Of a stretch of DNA of 64,000 nt, positions 45,550 through 56,404 are shown one piece after another. Position 1 is the stretch's first letter. Each line of letters opens with the position of its first letter. The notes below the pieces were generated by a model. The model made no database searches. It was not told where the DNA came from and was given only the letters and a program-made list of their open reading frames with translations. Source of the DNA: Hyposmocoma kahamanoa. Taxonomy: Eukaryota; Arthropoda; Insecta; Lepidoptera; Cosmopterigidae. The translations under genes were made by a program, and so were the position numbers. The stretch spans positions 15,426,521 to 15,490,520 of the forward strand of contig NW_020653726.1 of NCBI RefSeq assembly GCF_003589595.1. The letters are read 5' to 3'.

Positions 45550-46082
45550 CTCTACTGCTACTAAAAACTCTACTACTTCAAAACAGCAGGTAGAATAATA
45601 GCCAGTTTTCAAAGCCACAATTATGTCAGGATCATGTACATGTACATGACCACGTGTAACACACGAAGGCACACAATACAAACACGAGATATCCTTCAGT
45701 AACTCAGTCTACGATACGTATTTACTAACGATTGTATTTACCTCGACTACGGATCATTATTATCTTTAGACGTTGTCTCACCTGTGCTTTATCTGTATGA
45801 CATAAGCTTTACAGTCAGCGAGAAAATGCTATTAACGGTGAAACAAATCAATAGAGAATTTCCAACTTGTCAATGTTATTTGAGGCGCAAAAGTGGTGTA
45901 ACATACGTTGATTTATTTTCTCATCTTTATGAATTCAAAGTGCATTTTTCAATTGTTTTCAGTTTGCTATTATAATTGCACGTTAAGGTGCTTAAGCGTT
46001 TAGTGTTATATGCAAATATTTTCAGCATTCTGAACTATTGATATAATTGACCGCTTTAGTTGTGTAGATATCGTCTGATTAA

Positions 46083-46294
46083 AGGTAAAACCACATAAGT
46101 GACATTTTCCACAAAAAATCTCCAAATTATGTATCAGTTGTAAGAAATTCACCATGTTTCTACAGATAAAACTCCTACTAATTTCGTAGCTTTTTTGTTA
46201 TTGAGCTTCACGTGCAGAAAGATAGTGATTTTTTTACCATAGCTATATAAATTAAAGACTTTTTGTGGAAAATGCCAGTTATGCGGTTTTACCT
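46083..46294. mobile_element. TTAA-flanked MITE, 40-bp TIRs
   Basis: TTAA at 46079-46082 and 46295-46298. The left end AGGTAAAACCACATAAGTGA with CATTTTCCACAAAAA matches the right end in reverse complement (AGGTAAAACCGCATAACTGG...). 212 bp, non-coding. TTAA duplications point to piggyBac or Kolobok-type transposition. Confidence 0.75.
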
Positions 46295-46639
46295 TTAAAC
46301 ATACGATATTTTTTATTACGATTACCGTTTTGACGCTGACTGTACGTAGTATTGGTAAATGAAAAAAAAAAAATTTAGTATAACAACGAATGATGACGTT
46401 CGTCGATTTTACAGACTGATGTGGGTGGCCGGAAAATAGATTTTTGTATTATTGATTCGTAATGCATAACTTGGACCGCCTGTAAATACCTCGTAACGTA
46501 TTATCTCATACTTTTGAGTGTAAAGAATCTGAGACAGCATTTAATTTGTTTACATTTTTAAAGATTTCAGTTTTGTTGGTCTACTTGGAAAGACTAGTTA
46601 TTAAGTTCAAGGCAAGGCTACTTTGAAGTTTTTGTAGGA

Positions 46640-46802
46640 AGTTTTTTTATTATACCAAGAGACGGGGCGAACAAGTCGTGCGCCTGGTGGTAAGCGACAT
46701 GCCTGTCCATAATAAATATCTGAAAGGCATTGGTTATGCTCACGTCACCTTGAGACATAAGTTGACAAGTCTCATGTGCCTGTAATTTCACCGGCACCCT
46801 TA
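46640..46802 (-). mobile_element. SINE-A copy abutting a LINE
   Basis: Plus strand TTTTTTTATTATACCAAGAG to TGTAATTTCACCGGCACCCT; an internal piece is missing. The LINE fragment starts about 3 bp further on. Confidence 0.75.
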
Positions 46803-46804
46803 GG

Positions 46805-47157
46805 TACCTTATGATAGAATGCCAAACAGTGTAGTAAGAGAGCGTTGTGGTGTGAAAAATGGTATAGTGACCAGAATAGAGAGGCTGATACTTCGATTGG
46901 TTACGTAGAAAGAGTGGATGTTGGTAGTTTGACGGCACAAACTTAAAGAGCGAAAGTGGACCGAAGTGTAGGGAGAGGTAGACCTCGCCGTACATGTCTT
47001 GATCAGCTTGGGGATGTCCTTAAAAAAGGCTGAATTAAAAGCACCAAGAATAAACGCGCCTGTATGAAGAGAGAGGAGGCGAAGGAGGTTTGTTAGGAGC
47101 GTAGCATGTGGAAATTCATTGCCTCTGTCTACCCCGGTGGGAGACAGGTGTGAAAAA
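46805..47157 (+). pseudogene. RTE-like LINE 3' fragment next to a PLC exon
   Basis: Same family as 8345-9985. Nucleotide phrases GTAAGAGAGCGTTGTGGTGT, GACCAGAATAGAGAG, AAACGCGCCTGTATGAAGA and CTACCCCGGTGGGA align with 9618-9946. The translation is full of stops. It ends 63 bp before the acceptor of the exon at 47221. Confidence 0.8.
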
Positions 47158-47220
47158 CATGAATAGGTATTTAAATAATTCGTCTTATGTTAATATTAAA
47201 TGCTCCCATTTTGTTACCAG

Positions 47221-47406
47221 CATCGTTCGTACTTTCGCCCAAAATAAAGAGGATAAGAAACGCGTGGAGAAGGCCCTCAGCGAGTCAGGTCTGCCCACCA
47301 GCAAGAACGATACCATCAGCCAATCCAAATTCCAGTTCGAGGACTTCTTCGCGTTCTACAAAAACCTCACACAGAGAAACGAGGCGCAAAAGATATTCAA
47401 CACTCT
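47221..47406 (+). CDS. Plc21C: Phospholipase C beta, EF-hand exon
   Basis: 186 bp between TTGTTACCAG and donor GTAAGT. Its first base completes the Asn codon begun in the previous exon (AA|C); it ends two bases (CT) into a Leu codon. Peptide N-IVRTFAQNKEDKKRVEKALS, then ESGLPTSKND and FQFEDFFAFYKNLTQRNEAQ with KIFNTL. This is the first EF-hand pair of PLC-beta (human: ...FSADKKRVETALESCGL...). The EF-hands are structural in this family and not expected to bind calcium tightly. A LINE remnant ends 63 bp upstream and a hAT-like MITE starts 54 bp downstream. Confidence 0.92.
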
Positions 47407-47460
47407 GTAAGTACTTCTGCTTATTAAAATTATATCTGTGTTAATATGTTATGCTTTACG

Positions 47461-47730
47461 CCATAGGTTCCCAAGCTTTTTGGATCCCCCCGCCCGCTTA
47501 GGCAAGATAAAAAAAATTTTAAAGCTCACCACCACAAAATAATAATTGAAAACACGTATTTTTTAAATTAATTAAAACAAAAATCATAAGAAAAGAAAAT
47601 CATATATATTTGTAGTGAAGTTGCGTCAAATCCGATAATTTTTTAAATTTTGGACAGCATCAACCCAGTTGCTTCCGAGGGCTCTATCCTAGGACTCTTC
47701 AGCGTCCAGGGGGGCACTTTGGGAAACTAT
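47461..47730. mobile_element. hAT-like MITE, near-perfect 8-bp TSD
   Basis: GCTTTACG (47453-47460) and GCTTTACA (47731-47738) flank it. Ends ATAGGTTCCCAA and, in reverse complement, ATAGTTTCCCAAAG are the familiar hAT 'GGTTCCCAA' terminus. The interior is AT-rich with no frame. It sits 54 bp after a PLC exon. Confidence 0.7.
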
Positions 47731-48374
47731 GCTTTACACGGTCACAATAACAACCGTACGAATTTACATGAATTAACAAACGGTGTACGTTAAGTTATAA
47801 AAAATACAAACCATTAATTCGAGTGATTGTTTGCTATTTTTTTTTTGGGATGACGATGAAAAATTAACCACAAAAGCGATTACATCATTCGCCTCATATA
47901 AAAACTAGAAATACCTAATAAGAACAATCATAACGATGTTTCGGAATGCCTAGTATATTGCGTCGAACAGCTTGCTATCTACAAGTGTGAAAATTCACGC
48001 AAGCTAAGTGCAGTAATGGTTATAAGAGATAATTTGTCGACTCTGATTGTAAACAACAATATTAGGTTTACTCATTCTTAATTATTACCACGGCCAAGTT
48101 ATGCGACGTGATTGAGAAGCGCAAACATAATTATGAAGTCGGCAAACATTGACAGGTATTCAAGGCTTTAAGTGCTTTCTGCTCCTTGCTGCTCACAATT
48201 TTAGAGTCCAAAGTTGTTTGAGCATGAGGCGATTGAACTGAAGACTCCAAATACGTAAATATTGCTAGAGTTTGACTGCTAATTTATGTCAAAGAATGTA
48301 CTGAATTGGTACGTCTAATTTAAAGAAAATAAAATTTATAAAAATTAAGTAAAAAAAAATTACATTTTAACCAG

Positions 48375-48453
48375 TTTTTTTAAAATATCAAGTAACGGGA
48401 CGGACAAGTCGTGCGTCTGGTGTTAAGCGACACGCCTGTCCATAACACTTGCA
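48375..48453 (-). mobile_element. SINE-A 3' fragment
   Basis: TTTTTTTAAAATATCAAGTA, GGACAAGTCGTGCGTCTGGT, CACGCCTGTCCATAACACTT. Confidence 0.7.
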
Positions 48454-49023
48454 ATGAATTTTTAAATACATGAATGAAATAAACCGGCAATTAACGAGTG
48501 TTTTTCTCCCACATCATCATCACTGTCATCGACAAATATGAAACATTGAAGGGCAAACGTTTTACACTCGAATATTCATGTATCGTTTTTTTCATCGCAG
48601 TTGCATGTAAAAGGTATCATTGCATACCGGCTAACTTGACTATAATTCCCCAAATAAAACCCTCTTGCCTTTTTTCTTCTCATTACCGACCTTGGCTGCT
48701 GGCTTTGAGGCGTTATGGTTAAGTTAGTCTGCATGCAATCATACTATATATGTGCAAGTATCATCAAAAACATTGTATGTTTCACGGGCGGTACGAGACA
48801 TCACTTTTCGACTTCGGGCTCCTAATATAGTCTCGTTCGTAATTCCTTATTTACCGCCTTTAATAGATAATGAAATGAACTATAATAGATCTTTAAAATT
48901 GAAGAGATAATTGCAAATTATAAACAGTGAAGTAATTTCCGCCGAAATACGCATAGGCATGTTAAAACCAAAAACAAATATGTGTAAGAAACGCATAGAG
49001 AAATTCGTAAGGTCTACAAATTC

Positions 49024-49315
49024 GACCTATAGCCCAGTTGGTAGAGCGGTTGCCCTAGATTGGCATACATACGCAGTTTTGGCCCTGTAAGATCGAAGGA
49101 ATTTCTTTGTGTTCGATCTTTATATTAATATTTATAACAAACTAGTTAAGTAATAATTCATTAATAGAAAGATCAAACACTATGAAAAATTCCTTCGACC
49201 CATTGGAATCGAACCAGCGTCTTCTCTGCAGCATACCGTGCCGATCCGACAGTGAAGTATTTTTACATAAAAGGAAGAATATCACGGTGGTAAAAAAATA
49301 TCATGATATTCAATG
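49024..49315. mobile_element. SINE-C foldback pair
   Basis: Plus copy from TATAGCCCAGTTGGTAGAGC (A-box) to CGATCTTTATATTAATATT, then a minus copy whose head reads (reverse) GGCACGGTATGCTGCAGAGA and GCTGGTTCGATTCCAATGGG (B-box). The shared tails meet near 49160, so the locus can fold into a hairpin. A further piece, ATCATGATATTCAATGAAAT, lies at 49299. Confidence 0.65.
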
Positions 49316-49424
49316 AAATCAATATTAAAATACATACGCATAATTTTAATATTAGAAAACGTCACATCACATACGTTGCTCAGATCGCAAAGTAAGTTAC
49401 TAAAGCACTTGTGTTATGAAAATC

Positions 49425-49572
49425 GGAAACAACGGCGGTACCACAAACACCCAGACCCCGACCCAGACCCAGACAATGTATAAAACTTGGTTTTTCTGCA
49501 CTAATCCGACAGGGAATCGAACTCGGGACCTCGAGAGATTGCGACACAAGTGTACAAGCCACTCTACGGATG
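49425..49572 (-). mobile_element. SINE-D, tRNA-like head with CTGGGT hexamers
   Basis: The minus strand reads AGTGGCTTGTACACTTGTGT, then GAGGTCCCGAGTTCGATTCC (B-box) and a body ending in CTGGGTCTGGGTCGGGGTCT. Single copy in the window. Confidence 0.6.
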
Positions 49573-50357
49573 TTGTCAATTTAAAAACGGGATTTGCGAA
49601 TATTTAGTTTTCCACGAGATCATAATTAAACAATTAATTCAATCGAATCAAGTTGTCCATAGCGGCAAATGATGCATCCATCCGGAACACCCTAACGTGA
49701 CACGGTTGTGATTTTTACTATTTATTCGATTAAAAAGATTTTCCAGTCGTTGAATCGCAGAAATTGACCGATATAAATTGCGTCATCTGTACTGCACCGC
49801 TGCATTTAGGCCCACGTCATGTTGTATCCGTTATCTTTTTTAATTCTGTAAAGCATTTGGAAAGCTGCCCGTAAACAACACATATGTGTGCGGAATTACG
49901 TTAACTTTCCAAGAACAAGCCCCGTGTCTTTGGAACACCCACATAACTTGTGTACGTAATAGGAATTCCATGGACTACAATGCAATTTAGTTTAGCTTAT
50001 TATAATTTTATTGTTTAATAGTCAATATTTGTGTCATTGTATTAATTTTGTTTCGTGTGTTCCACTTCACTATCATATAATATAATATTCATAGTCCTCA
50101 AATACTGGTCATATTCTTTCGCCATGCGTTATTTAATTTGTTTCCTTAGTACTACAATTACTATATCTTTTTTACCCCTACGCAAAAAAGAGGCGAGTTG
50201 TAAGTTTGAAGCCTTTGTCTTGTCTGTGGCATCGTAGCTTCCAAACAGACGAAGATAATTTTTTTTACATAATAACGCATACACGATCTCAAATCTTTTT
50301 TTTATTTATTTGAAGGTTATGTTAATCGGGATGGTTTTTAGCTATGTTTGATAAACA

Positions 50358-50668
50358 TCTATAGAGGTCGTTGTGAAATAGTTCGTCCAGGGAAGTATTT
50401 GCCACCTTACATATTTCTGCCGCCGAGCAAGTAATGTTAATTACATTACTGCCTTCCGGTTTTGAAAGGTAAGGGTGCTGGTAAAATTACAGGCACATGG
50501 CACTTGTCACGTCTCAGGGTGGCGGGCGCAGTGGCAGTGCTTCTCAGATCTTTGCGACTTAAAGCTCTGAGTGGCTCTGCAACTGTTATGGACAGGCGTG
50601 TAGCTTATCATCAGGCGCACGACTCGTTACACATACGTCGACACGTCACTTGATATTATATAAAAAAA
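50358..50668 (+). mobile_element. SINE-A copy
   Basis: AGAGGTCGTTGTGAAATAGT to GATATTATATAAAAAAATG; near full length, with small insertions. Confidence 0.8.
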
Positions 50669-51125
50669 TGTCTATTCACTAAACTGTTAAAGGTCATCAG
50701 GTCTATTCTTATTATCCCAGTCATAAAATGAATATTTCCTTTACTTCCACTTGTCCGTTCAAATTGAAATTTCATATACTACGGAAGTCCGATGATAATA
50801 CAATAATATGGTAACCTTGGTCTGATGCTATAACCGGGACAGGCTGGAGACTACCCAACTCTTTGCAGTAGAATTGTCGTGTTTGGGATCATTGAATTAG
50901 TCTCAACAAGTAGTGTGCTCACAGGTGGTCACTTTATTGGCTTTTTCATCACACTTGCTCGTAAATAGTGTCATGACGTGCAAGCAAAGTCGACTGTAAT
51001 GTCCTAAATTATGGCCAAGGGCTTTTTCATTGCATTATCAACCAATAGGTTTTTTATGTCAAGATTAAGCAAAAAATTGTTACGCTTGACAAATCTGAAC
51101 ATATATTTTGCATGTACTTGAAGTA

Positions 51126-51285
51126 TAAAAAATGGAAAAGCCCGCCTGATGGAAAGCGGTCACAGTCACACCTATGAACGCCTGCAACACCAGAGGCGTC
51201 ACGAGCGCGTTGCCAACCTCTTTAGGACCCATCTCAAACCCCTTTTGGACCCATCTCAAACCCCTTTTGAAGGACTTATTAGTTC
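51126..51285 (+). repeat. Lepidopteran retroposon-type fragment with 22-bp tandem duplication
   Basis: AGCCCGCCTGATGGAAAGCG, GCAACACCAGAGGCGTCACG and GCGCGTTGCCAACCTCTTTA resemble a fragment I recall as common in moth genomes. GGACCCATCTCAAACCCCTT occurs twice in tandem (from about 51226 and 51248). Confidence 0.5.
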
Positions 51286-51677
51286 TTAGACTTTACTTCG
51301 AGTTGTTATTATCTATGCAAGAGTAGATGGCAATCTGTTTTAAAAAAAAATTCCGCCATTTGCAAAACCCGTAAATGTTGTGATATCGAAATTTATCGTC
51401 GTATCTATTTCTTCGCAAATGTGATGAAAAACAATTGTATGTAGCACGGGCGGAAAAAAGTACAAACCTCGAGTCATTAAAGCCCTCAGCCTTCGGCTTT
51501 GGGCTTGTAACAATCTATCGTTGCCAGTTTATTATTTACCGCCGTTAATAAACAATGTACTATTAGAAGTATGCTGTTTTCTTATTTATTACTTGTGGTT
51601 TTTCATGATTTTGCATGTCGTGCATATATTTAAACGATATTTTTATGACATGTGTGACCTTGATCTATTTCTTGTAG

Positions 51678-51869
51678 AACGGACGGCAAACCTCATCTAG
51701 CAGCGACGCAGCTAGTCGAGTTCCTGAACGAAGTACAGCGCGACCCACGTCTTAACGAGATCCTACATCCCTACGCCGATCTTCAACGAGCCAAAGACCT
51801 GATCAAAATCTATGAGCATAACAAGTACCATCAGCAACGATCGCAGCTTACCTTCGACGGGTTCCTTAG
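51678..51869 (+). CDS. Plc21C: Phospholipase C beta, later EF-hand exon
   Basis: 192 bp between TTTCTTGTAG and donor GTGAGT. Its first base completes Leu (CT|A); it ends two bases (AG) into an Arg codon. Peptide TDGKPHLAATQLVEFLNEVQ, RDPRLNEILHPYADLQRAKD, then LIKIYEHNKYHQQRSQLTFD with GFLR. The Q-x-DPRLNE-x-L(Y/H)P signature and 'FDGFLR(Y/F)L' ending are standard for PLC-beta EF-hands leading into the X domain. Strong coding bias against AT-rich flanks. Confidence 0.93.
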
Positions 51870-53329
51870 GTGAGTGTGCCCCGAATACATAAATATTATT
51901 TCTGTTAATATTCATCCAACACAAGCACGCATGTTTAGTTGACTATTGAGAACTTCGAATATTTTTTTTTGACTATTTGTGCCGTTCCGAATTTTCGTTG
52001 AAAATATTTTTACTTAATACTTTTATATGCAATTGCGCTTGAAACCGTCAAATTAGATGTGACGTCACAAACTTGTCTCCAAATGTTTTTCAGTTCGATC
52101 GTCGATTCCAATTAATCAATGCCTGGTATGGCATTTAGCAGTTTCATGTATCTTTCAATAATATGTCCTAACTCGTGGCTAAACTGTTCTTCTACATATT
52201 TTTGTAGTGGCATTTTTAACCAGAGTTCGAAATTGTCAATACATTTATTGTCTTTCATAATTATCGTGATATCCGATAATAACCCATGTTGATACATGGT
52301 TTTATGTCTATATTTTTTGTTTAAAAACGATAAACACTGAAAGTAAACAAACATGTAGAACACTGTTTGGGAAAACGAATTGGCTTGTGAGTTTGTTTAG
52401 ATTAAATTTGACACGTTTGGATACTTACAAACATATGGTAACGCATTGCTAGCGGTAGCATTTTATTGTTCCAATTAATATTGTACATTAGAAAATGATT
52501 ATCAAGGTAAATTATTTCAACAAAAATTTCGAACCCTGTTTAAGGCGAGGTATTTCAACGCGGGTCTTGATTTTGGGAAGTGAGGTTTGTGTGGGGGAGG
52601 GGGTCGCCTCTCGCGTCCCGCAGTCCGCGCGCTGTAAATCATATGAATAAAATAAGAACAGGCGGAGCAAATTTGACACAGTTCCTATGTCGACAAGCAC
52701 CACATGGCGATTGACGGGGCAGCGGTCGACGCCGCGAGTCGTTAAACCGCTGGGCGATTTGCAAATTTTGGGTTAACGTGAATTTAATAACTAAATAGCG
52801 CTTCTGTTGAAAACCAAAATTTAGAAGGTTCTCTGTAATACTTAAAGAGAAATAGCTCCATACACAAATTATGTACAAAGTTAGATATAAAGTTACGATA
52901 CTTATATAATTCGTTGTAGTCTTTTATTTTAGCCCGTTTTCGGGATTTTGTATGATCGGGTAAAGTACATCCTATCGTGTAACAAATTAGCACATTATTT
53001 AGACAATATCCTTAGGTGTATCGTGTATTTTTAATGTAACACCGTTATTTAATACTAAATACCTAAACCATTTGTTCTAGCAAAACAGTTTTTTTCTAAG
53101 TAGTTTTACCAATGACCGTCTTAACTTATTTGCAGGCGGTACCTCTTCGCAAAGAGAATGATCATAATTAAGAATGCAAACATCCTTTAATTATTTAAGT
53201 CAATTTTACAGCAATTGAAAAAGTAACTTGATTTCTGGTCCTTTGGACTGTAATATGGAGCTGCGGGATATTATCCAACTATTAATTTTGTTGAAAGATG
53301 TAAAAGATGATTTTATTTCTACTACTCAG
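51870..53329 (+). other. PLC-beta intron of 1.46 kb
   Basis: GTGAGT to TTCTACTACTCAG. It contains an unexplained antisense frame (52112-52372), a GC-rich patch at 52560-52750 and a cryptic acceptor at 53135 (see findings). Confidence 0.7.
52112..52372 (-). other. Unidentified antisense frame behind a splice-acceptor-like site
   Basis: The minus strand has TTTGTTTACTTTCAG immediately before an open frame that ends at a TAA at 52112. It reads MYQHGLLSDITIIMKDNKCI, then NFELWLKMPLQKYVEEQFSH and ELGHIIERYMKLLNAIPGID. Composition looks protein-like, with amphipathic helix potential. I do not recognise it. It may be a last exon, a captured gene fragment, or chance. Confidence 0.2.
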
Positions 53330-53512
53330 ATTCCTAATGTCCGAGGACAACCCAATAGTGGCGCAAAGCAAGCTAGATCTGAGCGACGACATGGACCAAC
53401 CGCTGGCGCATTACTTCATTAACAGCTCTCATAACACCTACCTCACCGGCCATCAGATCACGGGCAAGTCCAGCGTTGAGATTTATCGGCAGAGTCTTCT
53501 CGCAGGGTGTAG
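53330..53512 (+). CDS. Plc21C: Phospholipase C beta, start of catalytic X domain
   Basis: 183 bp between TTCTACTACTCAG and donor GTAAGT. Its first base completes Arg (AG|A); it ends two bases (AG) into the next Arg. Peptide [67 protein letters not shown] holds the first catalytic His and the neighbouring Asn that binds the catalytic calcium. The second His and the Glu/Asp ligands should be in later exons, not present in the window. [16 protein letters not shown] fits Plc21C-like enzymes; norpA/PLC-beta-4 read (S/T)GRQxGGKSSVEMYRQ here. Last visible exon; the gene continues to the right. Confidence 0.95.
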
Positions 53513-53847
53513 GTAAGTGTTGATGTCATTTTAACTACCTATTACGTACTGGTCACAGGTTACTTCTACGGACCGTATTAATAAATAACTACTAAGTTCG
53601 ATATAAACACCTATATAACCCATATAACAAATCGCTTGCGATGTCATACAGATGTCAAGATGCATCTCAAGGTTTCTTGTAATAATAAATTCTGGTGTCC
53701 GCGGCTTAAAGCACACAAGTAAAAAAAGTGTTTAATTGTTTAATATACAATTACATGTATATTTTTTGTATTGTTTATAATGTTGGAAGATGTGAAGAGA
53801 ATTATAAATTTGAATCAGGTTAGAGTGTTAAAAAAACCACAAAAAAA

Positions 53848-53893
53848 TGCGGTCGAATTGAAACCCTCCACCATTTTTTTAAGTCGGTTGAAA
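53848..53893 (-). mobile_element. M1 end fragment
   Basis: GCGGTCGAATTGAAACCCTC, then TTTTTTTAAGTCGGTTGAAA: the reversed first ~45 bases of the family. Confidence 0.5.
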
Positions 53894-54074
53894 GACGCCA
53901 CTAGAATTTAAATTACAAATTAATGAAGTAACAAATGAATTTTACTTATGTTTAGTGCTTCAGTCAGCATATTAATTAATTTAAATGAATGTTGCTTGTT
54001 TTTGACTTATGTGCCCTAGAATTATTATTTATGTATTTTTTCTCAACGTACAAGGTAAATTACGTAATGAAATG

Positions 54075-54300
54075 CTTACAAATCGTGAGCCTGGTGGTAA
54101 ACAACACGCCTGTCCATTGCAGTTGCAGTGCCACTCAGAACTTTAAATCTCATAGATCTGAGGGGCACTATCCCATGTACCTGTAATTTCACCAGCATCC
54201 TTACCTTTCTTTCCAAACCAGAACCCAGTAATGCTCACATTATTGCTTGGCGGCAGAAATATATAAGGCACTTATAATACTTCCTTGGACGAACTCTTTT
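54075..54300 (-). mobile_element. SINE-A copy
   Basis: Plus strand TTACAAATCGTGAGCCTGGT to CTTCCTTGGACGAACTCTTT; an internal deletion removes the GTGACGGGCGCAG part. Confidence 0.8.
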
Positions 54301-55049
54301 AAACTGTACTAGTGATTTTAATATCGGACCGTATCTGTGCCTAAAAAAGTAAAATGCCTGTATTGTAGTAAAAACGCCAGGTCCCCATTCCTTGGAATGT
54401 GCTAGAATTAGGTTAAACTCAATTTTCTATCAATTAGATGGGCACAGTATATCCAGGGTGAAAATGGATTAAAATACTTATTATGTGTAACAATCGCGAA
54501 AACCTAAGAACTCGATAACAATTATCTGATTTCGATCAACTACTTTTACAGTTTTAATAACTTATAATAATAGGACTATAATTGATTATAGTCTTTTATG
54601 ATACCATCTCAAGTGACCAATACTAGATAATGACCAGTTTTGACCGTAGCCTAATTCCTGAGTTACGTTTATTAATTAAAAAAAAATTTACCTTGGATAC
54701 AAGTCTTTCAGTCGACACATAAGAGATAATAAACATGGAAAGTGATGTAAAAACGTAATAGTAAAAACATAGTAGTAGAATATTTTTTTATTAATAAATG
54801 AAAACTTTGATAACAATACGACATCTTTGGAATGTGCAAAAGTTGAAATGATTCGAAAAGATGAAATGATTTTAATTTTTATTGTCTAAATAATCTAGAA
54901 TATTATCATGAAGTATTACTTAATATTCGAGGATACTTCCTGAAACATTATGTAATATTTCACGATAATATACTCGAATACTTAAATAATAAAAATTACC
55001 ACCGAAATTAGGTAGAGAAAATTAACCCGATTATTTTTTATAATATTAC

Positions 55050-55125
55050 GTGTCAGGACTAACTAGTCGTGTGCCTGATGGTCAGCGACACGCCCCTGTC
55101 CATGACAGTAGCAGTACCACTCAGA
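55050..55125 (-). mobile_element. SINE-A 3' fragment
   Basis: GTGTCAGGACTAACTAGTCG, GTGCCTGATGGTCAGCGACA, GTAGCAGTACCACTCAGAAT. Confidence 0.7.
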
Positions 55126-55717
55126 ATAATGTTTGTAATTGATTACGGGGGAGTTTGTTGTACAATATTGGCTAATCAATGTGTTTATTCTTTAAGTGAT
55201 TTTAATTTGTATGGCATGTTCACTTTACTTCGAAATAAACCATCTGACGCTATTGCACGTTACTGCAGCTTTTTCCTTATTACAACAATTTTAATCTTGA
55301 TTCCTATTTCGACTACCATTTAGAGATTGACTATACGATTAGTATAGTTCAAGGGCGTGCTTGTTAGAAAGAAATCACGCGAAGCGAATCAGAATAACTT
55401 TTTCCCGGGCGAATTTATTTATTTACTTATTATGTGGACAACAAAACAAATAACAATCAAATTACATTGTTAAGAGTTAAATATGAATTGCTCAGTTCTA
55501 TACCAAATTATAAACCTACTTAACGGTTATGAAACGAAATACTGTCGTAACTCAAAAAATTGGAAAAACAAGGTGAAATTGAGAAAACGTCATTTGAAAA
55601 TAAAAAACTGAATGTTTCTTATTGGGAATATTGAGCTTGTGGATATATTTGGTGCATCACTAGCCTGTTACCAGGCAGCTGTACGGAACTTTATTTTACT
55701 TGAGCTTTAAGTGTGGC

Positions 55718-55933
55718 ACACACACACTCAACACACACACTCAACATAGCCCCGCACTAGGGAAACCCTGTGTCGCGGGTGCCATGGACACACACTTAGA
55801 CAACCACAAATTACACCCAAACTCACGAGAGAAACAATTGTAGGCCATACAAATATTTCTCCCGGCCCGGGAATCGAACCTGGGACCTCTGCGTGGCAGT
55901 CCGGTATGGTAACCGTTCGGCCACGGAGGCAGT
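55718..55933 (-). mobile_element. SINE-B copy 6
   Basis: Complete on the minus strand: CTGCCTCCGTGGCCGAACGG, GGTTCGATTCCCGGGCCGGG and a body ending in an ACAC-rich tail. Confidence 0.85.
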
Positions 55934-56404
55934 TTAAAAGGCAACTTCATGCTTTATTTGAAATGCTATATAATTATAGTTGCACAAGTAATTTTTATTT
56001 AGGTTTTGTTAACATGTTACTTTTTTCCTATTTGTAATGTTAATCTATACTTATTTAGTATTTGAAATGTATATTGTTCTACGTGTTATATCAATTAAAA
56101 GGTGAATAACTGTATATGTAATGTATATAAATAATTAACTGTGTTTGAATGTTGCGGCAACCTTTAGTTGAGTTAACACTTCAGCATTACTCCATTTGAA
56201 TTATATAATCAAAATTGTATGTATTAAGTGTATGACTTGTTGGTTGTCCTAAATAAATAAAATAAAGAATTTTAGTTATAGATAATAATTAGTTATGCAC
56301 CTATAAATGAGAATATAAATTTGTTGGTTCCTTTCAGTAATTTTTTGAACTTTCAAATCGTGTTGGATGGATGAAATGGAGTTGAGAACTCCTTGTCATT
56401 TTTG

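Larger units (their letters stand above)
40061..47220 (+). other. PLC-beta intron of 7.2 kb
   Basis: Phase-2 intron, GTAAGT to TTGTTACCAG. Apart from the listed repeats and the N gap, nothing is recognised at 40823-41978, 42041-42869, 43834-44492 and 45550-46082. A 43500-43585 patch (ATAAATACTTTATTCACTG) resembles a LINE 3' end on the minus strand. Confidence 0.7.
47407..51677 (+). other. PLC-beta intron of 4.3 kb
   Basis: Phase-2 intron, GTAAGT to TTTCTTGTAG. Unassigned apart from listed repeats; 47740-48374, 48454-49023, 49573-50357, 50669-51125 and 51286-51677 show nothing recognisable. Confidence 0.7.

Noticed and set aside
22410..53512. Assignment of the PLC exons to norpA (PLC-beta-4 class)
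   Set aside because: [16 protein letters not shown] and DPKIRNV-x-LEEK fit the Plc21C / PLC-beta-1/3 class better; a tree with full-length proteins would settle it.
55680..55745. CRISPR-like short repeats (CACACTCAACA)
   Set aside because: Simple AC-rich tail of a SINE-B; no spacers, eukaryotic context.
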